Source of the DNA: Methanosarcinales archaeon Met12
GTDB taxonomy: Archaea; Halobacteriota; UBA148; JAJOKI01
Reading direction: 5' to 3'
Length of the DNA stretch: 64,000 nucleotides
Assembly (NCBI GenBank): GCA_002813105.2
Contig: CP017966.2
Span: 1-64,000 of the forward strand
Shown piece after piece: positions 45,457 to 55,714 of this stretch (the first letter of the stretch is position 1; the number at the start of each line of letters is the position of its first letter). The position numbers and the translations under genes were made by a program. The notes under the pieces were generated by a model. The model worked only from the letters and a program-made list of their open reading frames with translations, did no database searches and was not told the DNA's origin.

Positions 45457-46092
45457 ATGGCAAAAAAATCATCAGGGAAAGACGGCTGGAAAGCGAAGAG
45501 ATGGTATAACGTGCTCGCTCCAGATATGTTCAACAGGGCAAACATTGGAAAAACGCCTGCAGATGAGCCGGAAAAACTCATCGGACGGGTTATCGAGACG
45601 TCGCTGAGCGATTTGACCAATGACTGGTCCAAGCAAAACACAAAAATCATATTTAAAATAAGCGATGTTGGCGCCGATAATGCGCACACAAAATTCATCA
45701 GGCACGAGATGGCACGAGATTACATGCGCTCGTTGATCAAGAGGGGGACGTCCAAGATCGACGCTAACATCACCGCAACCACGACGGATGGATACAAGTT
45801 AAAGGTCAAGCCGTCATGCTTCACGATTAAACGAGTGCTTCATCCGCAAATCAGGACAATTCGGCAGAGAATGCACGACGTCGTAACATCCAGGGCAGAA
45901 AAACTCGATTTTGGTCAATTCGTCCACGAAATCGTACTCGGCAAGGTGGCATCGGATATATATAAGGGAGCAAAGGACATCTATCCCATACGCAAGGCGG
46001 AAGTCGGCAAAACTGAAGTGATCTTCGAGCCCGATATGACTGCAAAGACGATTGATGCCCAGCCACAAGAAGAAGCGGTTGCAGCAGAATGA
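45457..46092 (+). CDS. rps3ae: Ribosomal protein eS1 (S3ae)
   Basis: A 211-residue small-subunit protein. Conserved parts are KDGWKAKRWYNVLAPDMF, IGKTPADEPEKLIGR and VLHPQIRTIRQRM. A TTTATATA box at 45420-45427 gives a leader of about 10-15 bases or leaderless transcription. Often adjacent to the uS15/Pcc2 cluster; here separated by the HepT-MntA insert. Confidence 0.95.
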   Translation: MAKKSSGKDGWKAKRWYNVLAPDMFNRANIGKTPADEPEKLIGRVIETSLSDLTNDWSKQNTKIIFKISDVGADNAHTKFIRHEMARDYMRSLIKRGTSKIDANITATTTDGYKLKVKPSCFTIKRVLHPQIRTIRQRMHDVVTSRAEKLDFGQFVHEIVLGKVASDIYKGAKDIYPIRKAEVGKTEVIFEPDMTAKTIDAQPQEEAVAAE

Positions 46093-46179
46093 TAACCTTA
46101 TGATAAGATGGCAAACAGCCATGTGACGAATCATAGTTCTGGAAGTTTTAAGTACAAAGCAGAGATAACATCTATTCAT

Positions 46180-47379
46180 ATGAGCATCGCCAGGAAGATA
46201 TTATTGGTCGTTTTAGATGGCATTTCAGATAGGCCAACAGAAGGAAAAACCCCATTACAGAGTGCCGATGCACCCAATCTCGACAGAATAGCGAGTCTTG
46301 GCATCAACGGAATCATGGACCCCATCGCGCCTGGGATCCGACCAGGCTCAGATGTTGCGCATTTGGCATTGTTGGGATATGACCCATACGAAGTTTATAC
46401 AGGCAGGGGACCCCTCGAGGCAGCAGGCGTGGGTATTCATCTGAAAGAGGGGGATATTGCCTTCAGATGTAATTTTGCGACGATGAAAGACGGCATAATC
46501 GTGGACCGGCGCGCTGGACGAATACGGGACACGATGGAATTAACAAGGGCTGTTCAGGATGGAGTTCAATTAGATGGAGAGTTCATCTTCGAGAGGTCAA
46601 CAGGGCATCGGGCGGTGCTGGTTTTGAGGGGGGCTGGTTTGAGCCCATACGTCTCGGATTCGGATCCAAAACACGAGGGTATGCCATCCAAAACCATCGA
46701 GGCGCTAAAATCAGAAGCGCAAAAAACCGCAGATATCCTGAAAGAGTTTGTCATACAATCGGACAACTTACTGAAAAAACATCCCGTTAATGCAGAACGT
46801 ATAAAAGTGGGCAAAGCCCCTGCGAACACCATATTGGTCAGAGGCGCAGGCATGATGCCAAATATAAGGACGTTTTCAGAAAGATATGGATTAAAGGGCG
46901 CAATAATCGCTGAGACGGGAGTGGTCATCGGCATTGGACGGATATGTGGTCTGAAGCACGGTGAAGTCGGTGGCGTCGATTCTGATATCGATGCAAAGGT
47001 CAGGAGTGCAATCGATGCGCTGAAAGACCATGAGTTTGTGCTGTTGAATGTCAAAGGTGCGGATGAAGCTTCTCACGATGGAAACGTTGAGAAGAAGATA
47101 AAATTCATCACCAGGGTCGATAAAGCGTTGAAGCCCATACTCGAGCTCAAAGATACGCTGGTGGTCGTGACGGCAGACCATTCGACGCCTGTATCCGTTA
47201 GAGACCATTCCGCCGACCCAGTCCCAGTAACGATTATGGGTCCTGGTGTACGAGTGGATGCCGTTCGTGTTTATGATGAAATTAATGCCGCAACAGGAGG
47301 GTTAAACCGCATCCGTGCCATATATCTGATGCCCATTTTGATGGATTTGGTCAATCGGACGAAAAAATTTGGAGCATGA
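46180..47379 (+). CDS. apgM: 2,3-bisphosphoglycerate-independent phosphoglycerate mutase (ApgM)
   Basis: Interconverts 3- and 2-phosphoglycerate in archaeal glycolysis/gluconeogenesis. About 399 residues from ATG 46180 ([19 protein letters not shown]). Alkaline-phosphatase-superfamily motifs are [26 protein letters not shown]-like [11 protein letters not shown], and [19 protein letters not shown]. The upstream 24 codons show no family match. It overlaps the next gene in ATGATG. Confidence 0.94.
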   Translation: MSIARKILLVVLDGISDRPTEGKTPLQSADAPNLDRIASLGINGIMDPIAPGIRPGSDVAHLALLGYDPYEVYTGRGPLEAAGVGIHLKEGDIAFRCNFATMKDGIIVDRRAGRIRDTMELTRAVQDGVQLDGEFIFERSTGHRAVLVLRGAGLSPYVSDSDPKHEGMPSKTIEALKSEAQKTADILKEFVIQSDNLLKKHPVNAERIKVGKAPANTILVRGAGMMPNIRTFSERYGLKGAIIAETGVVIGIGRICGLKHGEVGGVDSDIDAKVRSAIDALKDHEFVLLNVKGADEASHDGNVEKKIKFITRVDKALKPILELKDTLVVVTADHSTPVSVRDHSADPVPVTIMGPGVRVDAVRVYDEINAATGGLNRIRAIYLMPILMDLVNRTKKFGA

Positions 47380-48560
47380 TGATATCCATTGCACTTGCAG
47401 GTAAGCCGAATGTCGGCAAATCATCGTTTTTCAAAGCTGCGACGATGATAGATGTCGAAATCGCCAGTTACCCCTTTACGACCATAGATGCCAACCATGG
47501 CATATCACACGTGCGCACGAAATGTCCCTGTAAAGAGCTCAAGGTCGATTGTAAAAACTGCATAGAAGGGGACAGATTCGTCCCGATCGAGTTGATAGAC
47601 GTGGCTGGCCTAGTCCCTGACGCACATAAAGGAAGAGGGCTTGGAAACGAATTCCTGGATAACCTGCGTCAGGCCAAAGCCATCATACATGTAATAGATG
47701 CTTCCGGTGGCACGGATGCGGAGGGCAATCCAGTAGAAGTGGGGACGCACGCTCCCGTTGATGACGTACGGTTCTTTGAGAAGGAAATTACAATGTGGTT
47801 GTATGGCATCATCAAGCGCCACTGGGCACGGTTGTCGCGAAAACTACAAAGTAGTCGAGGGCCAATGGAGCATGTCCTTGCGGAGTTGCTGGCAGGAGTC
47901 GGCACAGATGAAACGCAGATAAAGGTCGCACTCCATAATACGATGCTTACGCCCACAAACTGGTCAGACGAAGACCTGATGAAGTTTGCTGATGAAATCA
48001 GAAAGCTCAGCAAACCGATGATAATCGCGGCAAATAAGATCGATATAGCACCTGACGAATGTATCCAACAACTTCGTTCACTGGAGAAGGAAGGACGCAC
48101 CATAGTGCAGACGAGTGCGGGGGGTGAACTTGCACTCAGACTGGCAGAGAAAAAAGGACTGATATCATATCTGCCAGGAGATGCCGATTTTCAGAGCATA
48201 ATGCCAGAAGAATTGACAGATGCACAGAGAGAAGGGCTGGAGCGCATAAGGGCGCTATTGAAGAAGTATGGTGGCACAGGCGTCCAGCAGTGCATAAACT
48301 GCGCAGTCCTGGGATTGCTGGACAATATCGTCGTATATCCTGTGGAAGACGAGAACAAGTTTACGGATAAGAACGGTAATGTGCTGCCAGACGCGTTTTT
48401 GGTGCGGAAGGGGAATACTGCACATGACCTGGCATACATGATTCACACCGATTTAGGAGCGGGGTTCCTATATGCAGTGGATGCCAGGGCGAAGCGCAGA
48501 GTGGCTGAAAAGCATGTGCTTGAAGATGGAGATATCATCAAAATAGTTTCAACCAAGTAA
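47376..48560 (+). CDS. Obg-like GTPase (archaeal YchF/DRG relative) with TGS domain
   Basis: A 394-residue GTPase. Motifs are AGKPNVGKSSFFKAA (G1), DVAGLVPDAHKGRGLGN (G3) and AANKID (G4), with a C-terminal TGS-like domain (HDLAYMIHTDLGAGFLYAVDAR). Such proteins bind ribosomes. Length and architecture match the archaeal redox-regulated ATPase/YchF-like group. The exact role is unknown. Confidence 0.9.
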   Translation: MMISIALAGKPNVGKSSFFKAATMIDVEIASYPFTTIDANHGISHVRTKCPCKELKVDCKNCIEGDRFVPIELIDVAGLVPDAHKGRGLGNEFLDNLRQAKAIIHVIDASGGTDAEGNPVEVGTHAPVDDVRFFEKEITMWLYGIIKRHWARLSRKLQSSRGPMEHVLAELLAGVGTDETQIKVALHNTMLTPTNWSDEDLMKFADEIRKLSKPMIIAANKIDIAPDECIQQLRSLEKEGRTIVQTSAGGELALRLAEKKGLISYLPGDADFQSIMPEELTDAQREGLERIRALLKKYGGTGVQQCINCAVLGLLDNIVVYPVEDENKFTDKNGNVLPDAFLVRKGNTAHDLAYMIHTDLGAGFLYAVDARAKRRVAEKHVLEDGDIIKIVSTK

Positions 48561-48610
48561 TGCCAATGAAGAGGGGTAGTATTAAGATTATTCTGACGAG
48601 ATGAGGTAAT

Positions 48611-49663
48611 ATGGTCGATGTAGCTCAGGTAACTGGATGGGAATACTTCAACTACATAATAGCGGTAACAATAGTCCTCCTAACTCCGGTCGTAGCCAAG
48701 ATGATTCTCTACGTCTTCGAAAGATATCTGGAGCCGTTTGCAGCGAAGAAGAAGACGAACATATACATCCTGATTATCGGAGCGATAAAGGTCCCCACAT
48801 ACACTATATCATTTCTTTTTGGCCTTTATCTGGCACTCTGGTATGTGGAATTTCCGTGGTTAGATCAGTTCCAAGTAGGCAGTATGGTAATTGGCGCTAT
48901 AATGGGCACTCTGATTGCGTATAGCATCATTCCTGCTCTGATAAAGGAGTATAGTCATCGCCTTGCGAAGAAAACCAAGTCCAGGGTCGATGAAGCAATG
49001 ATTCTTGTCACATTGAAAGTGGTGAGAATACTTATCGTGGTTGTGGGTATCATGATAATTCTGGACATGTTGGGGGTGGACATAATGCTGATACTGACAG
49101 GCATGGGCATCGCAGGTCTCGCCGTCGCACTGGCATTTAGAGACACTTTATCAAACATGCTCTCTGGATTTTACCTGATGGTCGACAAGCCATTCAAGAT
49201 GGGGGATAGGCTCTCATTGGACACTGGAGAGGTCTGTGAGGTCATGGATATCGGTTTGAGAAGTACGAGATTATATAACGAGATAGACCATACGTTGATC
49301 ACCATACCAACCGCAGAGCTTTCGAAGATGAAGATAGTCAACATTTCTGAACCAGATATTAGATTAAAAGTGAGGATTCCGATAAGAGTTGCGTATGGGT
49401 CGGACATAAACAAGGTGAAGGGCATCTTAATGGAGATAGCAAAAGGGTCGCCAGATGTATTGAATGACCCACCTCCTGCAGCATTTTTCATGGAGTTTGG
49501 AGAGTTTTCGATAAACCTGCTTTTGGTTGCGTGGATAGGCGATGTAAAAAAGAAGCTTGTGGCCACGGACTATCTAAACTGCAGAATCAATGAACGGTTT
49601 GAAGAGGAGAACATCGAGATACCGTTTCCAATCAGGACCATTTATATGAAGGGTGGCAAATGA
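48611..49663 (+). CDS. mscS: MscS-family mechanosensitive ion channel
   Basis: A 350-residue membrane protein. Three to four transmembrane segments lie in the first 130 residues, then the pore helix and beta domain typical of MscS (LTGMGIAGLAVALAFRDTLSNMLSG, then DRLSLDTGEVCEVMDIGLRSTRL). Opens to release solutes on osmotic downshock. GAGGT precedes the ATG. Confidence 0.92.
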   Translation: MVDVAQVTGWEYFNYIIAVTIVLLTPVVAKMILYVFERYLEPFAAKKKTNIYILIIGAIKVPTYTISFLFGLYLALWYVEFPWLDQFQVGSMVIGAIMGTLIAYSIIPALIKEYSHRLAKKTKSRVDEAMILVTLKVVRILIVVVGIMIILDMLGVDIMLILTGMGIAGLAVALAFRDTLSNMLSGFYLMVDKPFKMGDRLSLDTGEVCEVMDIGLRSTRLYNEIDHTLITIPTAELSKMKIVNISEPDIRLKVRIPIRVAYGSDINKVKGILMEIAKGSPDVLNDPPPAAFFMEFGEFSINLLLVAWIGDVKKKLVATDYLNCRINERFEEENIEIPFPIRTIYMKGGK

Positions 49664-49714
49664 AAGGTGAAGTTAAATCAAGAAACCTTTATTAATCTTG
49701 AGCAACCTGCAGAA

Positions 49715-49804
49715 GCAGAGTGATAAAAATATCGCAGTTGCGGGAGAAAATCCCGCTGGGATGTGGCTGACAACAGCTGAACCGTAAAACTTTGAGGGAT
49801 ATCA
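49715..49804 (+). ncRNA. Structured leader candidate upstream of eL15
   Basis: The TTTATTA box at 49688-49694 predicts a leader of about 90 bases. It holds a hairpin GCGGGA-gaaaa-TCCCGC (49740-49756) and a second weak one GCTG-acaa-CAGC (49766-49777). TGATAA at 49721 and two CTGA at 49767 and 49777 resemble C and D boxes but do not fit a standard C/D sRNA well. It may be an autoregulatory ribosomal leader. Confidence 0.35.
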
Positions 49805-50395
49805 ATGGCAAAATCACTATATGGATATATACGCGATGCTTACAAAAAACCAGATGAGACCTACGTAGATGAATTGATGTGGCAGCGCCTTCAGGAATGG
49901 CGCAGAGAGCCAGTGGTAAACAGAATTGAGCGCCCAACGCGCCTCGACAGGGCGAGAGCGCTTGGATACAAAGGCAAACAGGGCATAATCGTAGTCAGAG
50001 TCGGGGTACGGAGAGGTGGCAGAAGAAAGTCAAGATATGTGCGCGGACGCAGAACTGCGCATATGGGCATGGCTAAGATTACCGCAGGCAAAAGCATCCA
50101 GCGCATCGCCGAGGAAAGGGCTGCGCGCAGGTATCCAAATCTGGAGGTCTTAAACTCCTACTGGGTTGGCGAAGATGGCAAGAAAAAATGGTATGAAGTC
50201 ATACTCGTCGACCCGGAGCACCCCGTAATCAAGAAGGATTCCAATCTCAACTGGTTGTGTGCACCATCCCAGAAGGGGCGCGTTTTCAGGGGCAAGACAA
50301 GTGCAGGCATGAAAGGCAGGGGTATGCGCAAACGTGGAAAGGGCACCGAAAAAACGAGACCGAGCATACGAGCCAAGATGGGCAGGGGCAAGTGA
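49805..50395 (+). CDS. rpl15e: Ribosomal protein eL15
   Basis: A 196-residue, very basic large-subunit protein. Conserved stretches are [32 protein letters not shown] and [13 protein letters not shown]. Its stop overlaps a GTG start for the next gene (GTGA), beginning the superoperon of RNA-processing and translation genes. Confidence 0.96.
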   Translation: MAKSLYGYIRDAYKKPDETYVDELMWQRLQEWRREPVVNRIERPTRLDRARALGYKGKQGIIVVRVGVRRGGRRKSRYVRGRRTAHMGMAKITAGKSIQRIAEERAARRYPNLEVLNSYWVGEDGKKKWYEVILVDPEHPVIKKDSNLNWLCAPSQKGRVFRGKTSAGMKGRGMRKRGKGTEKTRPSIRAKMGRGK

Positions 50396-50832
50396 TACAT
50401 CAAATCACTATCAGGGCATTTGTACATGCGACTGAAGACCCGTCCAGGGTAGAAAAAGCATTGCGGTTATTCATCCCAGAAGACCATGCAATCGAGATAT
50501 GTAGGACAGAGGGGCATTTTGGGAATCCCATTACAATTTTCACGGTGAAATTGAAGGGAGAACGGCAGTGCAGGACGTTCATGGGCGCTTTAAAAAGCGG
50601 CCTACCTGCATCTGAATTAACGATGTTGATAAATCAAGCAAATCAACGTGTTGACGATAGTTACAATTTTTATATCAAGCTCGACAAACAGTCTGCATAT
50701 GACGGCGCTGTCAGATTAGCTCAAAGAGAAGATGCGATTTTGATACGAATAAAAATAAAGACATATCCAGCAAAACGCGAAAACGCGATCAAAATTGTGA
50801 GGAGTTTGTTAAGCGATGCCCATGTATTATGA
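50392..50832 (+). CDS. RNA-binding protein of the exosome superoperon (DUF54/COG1325-type)
   Basis: 146 residues from GTG 50392. It resembles the archaeal family with [33 protein letters not shown] and [12 protein letters not shown], which is encoded between eL15 and Rpp30 in many archaea. Thought to bind RNA and act with RNase P/exosome. It overlaps rpp30 by 17 bases. Confidence 0.85.
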   Translation: MIHQITIRAFVHATEDPSRVEKALRLFIPEDHAIEICRTEGHFGNPITIFTVKLKGERQCRTFMGALKSGLPASELTMLINQANQRVDDSYNFYIKLDKQSAYDGAVRLAQREDAILIRIKIKTYPAKRENAIKIVRSLLSDAHVL

Positions 50833-51496
50833 CCTTCATGTGCATTCCCTTCCAGAATGTGCTGATTCGCCCAGCAGGTTGGAGCTGGTGGCAAAGAAAT
50901 ATGGATACGCAGAAATAGCGATCACTAATCATTCTGACTATTGGAATGAAGTAACCGGTGATGGCATCATCAACGGCATTGAAATCGTAGCCAGCAACCC
51001 TGCTGAGTTAAGAAAAAAGATCGAAAAGTTCCGACCCAGAGTAGACGTCCTTCTCGTTCATGGTGGCGACCCCAAAATCAATCGGGCAGCGGTCGAGAAT
51101 GCATGCGTCGATATACTGGCACATCCTGAGATTGGAAAGGATGACGGATTTAACCATGTGCTCGCCAAATCTGCCGCCGACAACGATGTCGCCATTGAGT
51201 TCAATCTCGATGCACTCATATGCCTGAGAGGCGGCACAAGGGTGCACGCTCTTTCAGATTTTCGCCGCAATCTAAAACTGGCTATGAAATTCGACGTACC
51301 GGTAGTTCTCACGAGCAACGCCAAATCCCATTATGACATGAGAGCACCCAGGGAGATGATAGCGCTGGCTGGTTTGTTCGGTATGACCGAAGAGGAGGCG
51401 ATTCGGGCCATCAGTACGACCCCTGCCAGAATCATAGAGCAAAATAGGAAAAAGAGACAAGGTTATATATGCGATGGGGTGGAGGTGGTTAGATGA
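50816..51496 (+). CDS. rnp3: RNase P protein component 3 (Rpp30)
   Basis: A 226-residue TIM-barrel-like protein of RNase P. Motifs are [38 protein letters not shown] and VVLTSNAKSHYDMR. It pairs with Pop5 in the holoenzyme, whose gene follows with an ATGA overlap. Confidence 0.93.
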   Translation: MPMYYDLHVHSLPECADSPSRLELVAKKYGYAEIAITNHSDYWNEVTGDGIINGIEIVASNPAELRKKIEKFRPRVDVLLVHGGDPKINRAAVENACVDILAHPEIGKDDGFNHVLAKSAADNDVAIEFNLDALICLRGGTRVHALSDFRRNLKLAMKFDVPVVLTSNAKSHYDMRAPREMIALAGLFGMTEEEAIRAISTTPARIIEQNRKKRQGYICDGVEVVR

Positions 51497-52038
51497 AGAT
51501 TCTACCCTCCTCATTACGTGAGCGAAAGAGATATCTCGCATTCGAGGTCACATCCACAGGTGAAGTGAATCGAAGAGAACTGATAGATGAACTGTGGGCT
51601 GCTGCTAGGTCACTTATAGGGGATGTCGGCACAAGCCAATGCGACCTGTGGCTGCTCGATTTCGATGGTAGATTCGGTATTCTCAGATGTGCTCGCGATA
51701 AAACTGCTACAGCACGAGCAGTACTGGCAATCATCGACAGAGTTGGAAAGATTAGAGTGGGAATCGCCGTTCTCGGAACTTCGGGGACGATAAAGAGTGC
51801 AACGGAAAAGTTTATACAACGAGGAAGCATACCCAAAGATACTGTAAAAATCGATCGGGTCCAGATTATGGGTGGTATATCTGGAACTATCAAGAGGATA
51901 CACGGTAACGAAATCGATTTAATACCTGACGACGATAATATCGTAAAGCGTTCAAATGTCAATTTAGTCGGAGTTACGGTTTTTGATTTAGAGGAGTTGG
52001 TGAAGCAACGTGCAAATGATATCCCAGATGGCATATGA
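51493..52038 (+). CDS. rnp2: RNase P protein component 2 (Pop5) with C-terminal extension
   Basis: A 181-residue protein. The Pop5 fold spans about residues 1-120 (LRERKRYLAFEVTSTGE, DGRFGILRCARDKTATARAVLAII, GTSGTIKSATEKFI). The last about 60 residues (VQIMGGISGTIKRI to VGVTVFDLEEL) are beyond the usual archaeal length of about 120 and look like a small beta-rich, Sm-like segment ending in a helix. It overlaps psmA by 29 bp. Confidence 0.9.
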   Translation: MKILPSSLRERKRYLAFEVTSTGEVNRRELIDELWAAARSLIGDVGTSQCDLWLLDFDGRFGILRCARDKTATARAVLAIIDRVGKIRVGIAVLGTSGTIKSATEKFIQRGSIPKDTVKIDRVQIMGGISGTIKRIHGNEIDLIPDDDNIVKRSNVNLVGVTVFDLEELVKQRANDIPDGI

Positions 52039-52765
52039 CAGAACTATAACCGTTTTCAGCCCAGACGGGCGATTGTTCCAAGTAGAATACGCTAGAGAGG
52101 CGGTTAAAAGAGGAACTACCGCGATTGGTATCAAGGCGACGGATGGAGTCGTACTCTTGGTGGACAAACGAGTTACAAGTCGTTTGCTTGAGGTTCAATC
52201 CGTGGAGAAGATATTCAAAATAGATGAGCATATTGGCGCTGCTACCTCTGGACTGGTCGCCGATGCCAGAGCGCTAATTGATCGGGCACGAATAGAAGCA
52301 CAGATAGCCAGGATGACATATAACGAGGATATCCATGTGGAGGAACTGTCCAAAAAGATCTGCGACCACATGCAGAGTTATACTCAATATGGCGGGGCCC
52401 GTCCATACGGGACTGCGCTGCTAATCGCGGGTGTAAATGGCGATTCTATTTACCTTTTTGAGATGGATCCAAGCGGAACGTTGCTCGAATACAAGGCGAC
52501 TGGGATTGGCGCTGGACGAAACGCTGTTATGGAAGTTTTCGAGGCTAAGTATAAGGAGGACATGGGCATAGATGAAGCGGTCCTGCTCGGTCTTGAGGCG
52601 CTCCATAAGGTGGTAGAGAGAGAATTTAGTGCTCAGACCATAGACGTATGTGTTATCAAACTGAAAACAAGAACGTTTGAAAGGATGCCCCCCGAATATG
52701 TTTACGCCAAGGTTCAGCAGGTCCTTGAACAACATGGTTCTGATGTTAAAGAATCCAAAGAGTAG
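52010..52765 (+). CDS. psmA: Proteasome subunit alpha
   Basis: Outer ring subunit of the 20S proteasome that gates substrate entry. 251 residues from GTG 52010, with GGTGA at 51999-52003. It starts MQMISQMAYDRTITVFSPDGRLFQVEYAREAV, split here by reading only; the gate and HbYX-docking lysine region is present. Encoded in the exosome superoperon as in most archaea. Confidence 0.96.
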   Translation: MQMISQMAYDRTITVFSPDGRLFQVEYAREAVKRGTTAIGIKATDGVVLLVDKRVTSRLLEVQSVEKIFKIDEHIGAATSGLVADARALIDRARIEAQIARMTYNEDIHVEELSKKICDHMQSYTQYGGARPYGTALLIAGVNGDSIYLFEMDPSGTLLEYKATGIGAGRNAVMEVFEAKYKEDMGIDEAVLLGLEALHKVVEREFSAQTIDVCVIKLKTRTFERMPPEYVYAKVQQVLEQHGSDVKESKE

Positions 52766-52774
52766 GCGATCTCC

Positions 52775-53476
52775 ATGGTTGCCATCGATAAAGCCGTAAC
52801 TGCCAGATATAAAAAACATGGAGTGTCTTTTGAGATTTTAGTCGATCCAGAGATGGCGATCGCCCTTAAACGAGGAGAAGAGGGAGATATAAGTATCAAT
52901 ATGATGCTGGCTGCAGAAGACGTATTCGAGGATGCGAGCAGAGGAGATCGAGCTTCTGAGGAAGACCTGATAAAAGCCTTCGGCACCACCGACATACGTG
53001 CCATCACAAAGGAGATAATCCTCCATGGGGACCTTCAGCTGACGTCCGAGCAGCGAAAGCGCATGCAGGAGGATAAGCGCAAACGGGTGATCGATGTGAT
53101 TGCTCAAAATGCCATCAATCCCCAGACGGGTGCACCTCATCCACCTGCTAGAATCGAAAAGGCGATGGAAGAGGCTGGTGTGCACATCGATCCGTTTAAG
53201 AGCGTGGATGAAATGGTAAAGGAGGTCATGAAAAAGATTAGGCCTATAATCCCCATCCGCTTTGAGGAAGTGAACATCGCGGTCAAGATTCCCTCACAAT
53301 ACGCTGCCAAATCATACGGTGAAATTGCGAGTTTTGGATCGTTACAAAAGCAGGAATGGCAAGACGACGGGTCGTGGATCACCGTTGTCAAGATTCCGGC
53401 AGGAATGCAAGACAATTTCTATAACCTTGTGAACCGCCTTACAAAAGGAGAGGCTGAAACCAAACTATTAAGATAG
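52775..53476 (+). CDS. sdo1: Ribosome maturation protein SBDS
   Basis: A 233-residue homologue of Shwachman-Bodian-Diamond protein, helps release anti-association factor aIF6 from the 50S subunit. Motifs are ARYKKHGVSFEILVDPE, QLTSEQRKRMQEDKRKRVI and the C-terminal ferredoxin-like domain. Tightly packed between psmA and rrp4. Confidence 0.94.
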   Translation: MVAIDKAVTARYKKHGVSFEILVDPEMAIALKRGEEGDISINMMLAAEDVFEDASRGDRASEEDLIKAFGTTDIRAITKEIILHGDLQLTSEQRKRMQEDKRKRVIDVIAQNAINPQTGAPHPPARIEKAMEEAGVHIDPFKSVDEMVKEVMKKIRPIIPIRFEEVNIAVKIPSQYAAKSYGEIASFGSLQKQEWQDDGSWITVVKIPAGMQDNFYNLVNRLTKGEAETKLLR

Positions 53477-53516
53477 ATATAGGCATACTTGATTGAACAT
53501 TAGAGGTCATGATTAC

Positions 53517-54182
53517 ATGAATAAAAATTTGGCGATTCCAGGAGATTTGCTCTCAAGTGACGTTAAACAGGCAGGAGAGGGCACTTATGTTAAAGACGGA
53601 CATGTCTTCGCTGCCATATTTGGTTTTGTGAATAAAAAAGATCGAATCCAGGTAATTCCACTCACAGGTAAATACATGCCGCATAGTGGCGATATCGTCA
53701 TCGGTAAAATAGTAGATATCCGTTTTTCAAATTGGTTGGTGAATATTAGCTCACCATATAAAGCGCTTTTACACGTTTCAGAGTACCCTGAGCGAATAGA
53801 CGCCGACCAGATGAGCCAATACTTAGGGATTGGAGATTTGGTCGTTGTGGGGGTAAAAGACGTGGATGTAACCATGAAAGTGGAATTGACCATGGTGGGA
53901 GAGTCGTTCAGAAAACTTGATAGTGGAAGGGTGATTGAGATATCACATGCCAAGATTCCAAGAGTAATCGGACGAAAAGGGTCGATGATAAGTCTGTTGA
54001 AAAGCAAGCTGAATTGTGATATATTCGTTGGTCAAAACGGACGAATCTGGATTGAAGGTAGAGAAGAGGATGTGGACTATACCATTAAGGCGCTGTTGAA
54101 AATTGAGTGCGAATCGCACACATCTGGATTGACGGATCGGATTAATGAATTTATCAGTGATAGAGAACCAACTACAAAGTAG
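53517..54182 (+). CDS. rrp4: Exosome RNA-binding subunit Rrp4
   Basis: A cap protein of the archaeal exosome with N-terminal, S1 and KH domains. 221 residues from ATG 53517. The S1 domain is HSGDIVIGKIVDIRFSNWLVNI, the KH motif is RVIGRKGSMISLLKS. An upstream TTG at 53493 is unlikely. AGAGGT lies upstream of the ATG. Confidence 0.94.
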   Translation: MNKNLAIPGDLLSSDVKQAGEGTYVKDGHVFAAIFGFVNKKDRIQVIPLTGKYMPHSGDIVIGKIVDIRFSNWLVNISSPYKALLHVSEYPERIDADQMSQYLGIGDLVVVGVKDVDVTMKVELTMVGESFRKLDSGRVIEISHAKIPRVIGRKGSMISLLKSKLNCDIFVGQNGRIWIEGREEDVDYTIKALLKIECESHTSGLTDRINEFISDREPTTK

Positions 54183-54194
54183 AGAGGGAGTAAA

Positions 54195-54911
54195 ATGAGC
54201 GATAAAACGATAGAATTTATAAAAAATGGGGGGCAGCGACTCGATGGAAGAAAATTAGACGAGCTCAGGCCTATTAAAATAGAAGTAGGCGTTTTGAAAA
54301 GGGCAGATGGCTCGTGTTATATGGAGGCTGGTGGAAACAAAGTGATGGCCGCAGTATATGGGCCGCGAGAAGTTCATCCGCGCCGCCTCGAGGATGCTAC
54401 AAAGGCCATCATCAGAGTCAGGTATAATATGGCATCATTCTCGGTAGAGGATCGAAAAAGACCTGGGCCAGACCGCAGATCGGTCGAGATATCAAAAGTA
54501 AGCAGAGAAGCAATCGAACCAATTATCATCAAAGAACATTTTTCAAGGTCCGTGATAGACATCTTTATAGAGATATTGCAGGCAGATGCTGGAACGAGAA
54601 CTGCTGGCATCAACGCTGCATCGGTCGCACTGGCAGATGCAGGAATTCCAATGAGGGGGTTGGTGTCGGCTTGCGCCGCTGGGAAAGTTGGAGGACATAT
54701 CGTCCTCGATTTGAAGAAAGAAGAAGATAACCATGGAGAGGCAGACATTCCGATCGCGATGGACGTTCAAAACGACAAAATCACGTTATTACAGATGGAT
54801 GGACGTTTAACACAAGACGAATTTAAGCAAGCACTTGAGCTGGCCAAGAAGGGTTGCAAAGAGATCTACGAGATGCAGCGACAAGCGTTGATCGCGAAAT
54901 ATACGGTATGA
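54195..54911 (+). CDS. rrp41: Exosome catalytic subunit Rrp41
   Basis: RNase PH-fold subunit that degrades RNA 3'-5' with phosphate. The 238 residues show [48 protein letters not shown] (phosphate-binding arginines) and the catalytic aspartate region [14 protein letters not shown]. Forms the hexameric ring with Rrp42, encoded next. Confidence 0.96.
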   Translation: MSDKTIEFIKNGGQRLDGRKLDELRPIKIEVGVLKRADGSCYMEAGGNKVMAAVYGPREVHPRRLEDATKAIIRVRYNMASFSVEDRKRPGPDRRSVEISKVSREAIEPIIIKEHFSRSVIDIFIEILQADAGTRTAGINAASVALADAGIPMRGLVSACAAGKVGGHIVLDLKKEEDNHGEADIPIAMDVQNDKITLLQMDGRLTQDEFKQALELAKKGCKEIYEMQRQALIAKYTV

Positions 54912-54928
54912 CATAAAAGGTGAAAACG

Positions 54929-55705
54929 ATGGATGAAGATATCATTTCAGAAATAAAAAAAGATTACATTTACGCCCTATCGGAAAAAGGAGAGCGCGAA
55001 GATGGACGTGCCCCTGACCAATACAGGGACATATCGATTGAAAACGGAGTTGTGAATACAGCTGAAGGGTCTGCATACGTCAAAATTGGAGACACCAAGG
55101 TTCTTGTCGGCATAAAGCTCCAGCCAGGAGAGCCTTTTCCAGATACGCCGGACAAGGGCGTGCTAATCACGAATGTAGAGCTGTCGCCACTTGCCTCACC
55201 CACGTTTGAGGCAGGACCTCCACGAGATGACGCAATAGAATTGGCACGAGTTGTAGATCGCGGCATTCGTGAATCCGGTGCGTTAGAGCTATCAAAACTA
55301 TGCATCGAAGAGGGCGTTAAAGTCTGGATGGTCTTTATCGACGTACAAGTTATCGATTATGATGGCAATTTGATAGATGCCGCTTCATTGGGTGCGATAT
55401 CCGCATTGCTGAACGCAAAATTGCCAAATGAGCGATATGGATTGGGCAAAGACGTTCCATTGCCAGTTAGCGACCTGCCCGTTGCCGTTACTGTGATGAA
55501 GATAGGTAAAAAATTTATACTTGATCCAAACTTAGACGAGGAACAAGCCGCATCTACGAAGTTGACGGTGATATCCAACAAGGATGGGAGTCTTGCAGGT
55601 ATGCAAAAGAGTGGAGCTGGTACGCTCTCGCCAGATGAGGTGTACCATATAGTAGAGATGGCATGTAAAACGGCAAAAGACATACGAAAGAGATTCTTGA
55701 AGTAA
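54929..55705 (+). CDS. rrp42: Exosome subunit Rrp42
   Basis: Non-catalytic RNase PH-fold partner of Rrp41. 258 residues from ATG 54929 after GGTGA. Motifs are GEREDGRAPDQYRDI, LVGIKLQPGEPFPDTPDKG and LDEEQAASTKLTVI. An in-frame GTG nine bases upstream lies within the RBS. Followed by a 5 x 26 bp repeat before eL37A. Confidence 0.95.
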   Translation: MDEDIISEIKKDYIYALSEKGEREDGRAPDQYRDISIENGVVNTAEGSAYVKIGDTKVLVGIKLQPGEPFPDTPDKGVLITNVELSPLASPTFEAGPPRDDAIELARVVDRGIRESGALELSKLCIEEGVKVWMVFIDVQVIDYDGNLIDAASLGAISALLNAKLPNERYGLGKDVPLPVSDLPVAVTVMKIGKKFILDPNLDEEQAASTKLTVISNKDGSLAGMQKSGAGTLSPDEVYHIVEMACKTAKDIRKRFLK

Positions 55706-55714
55706 AGAAGTTTT

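Noticed and set aside
46108-46179. 24-codon extension of ApgM
   Set aside because: No family match; likely leader with its own promoter-like TTTTAAGTA.
49715-49804. C/D box sRNA
   Set aside because: Box spacing and C-box sequence do not fit the standard pattern.
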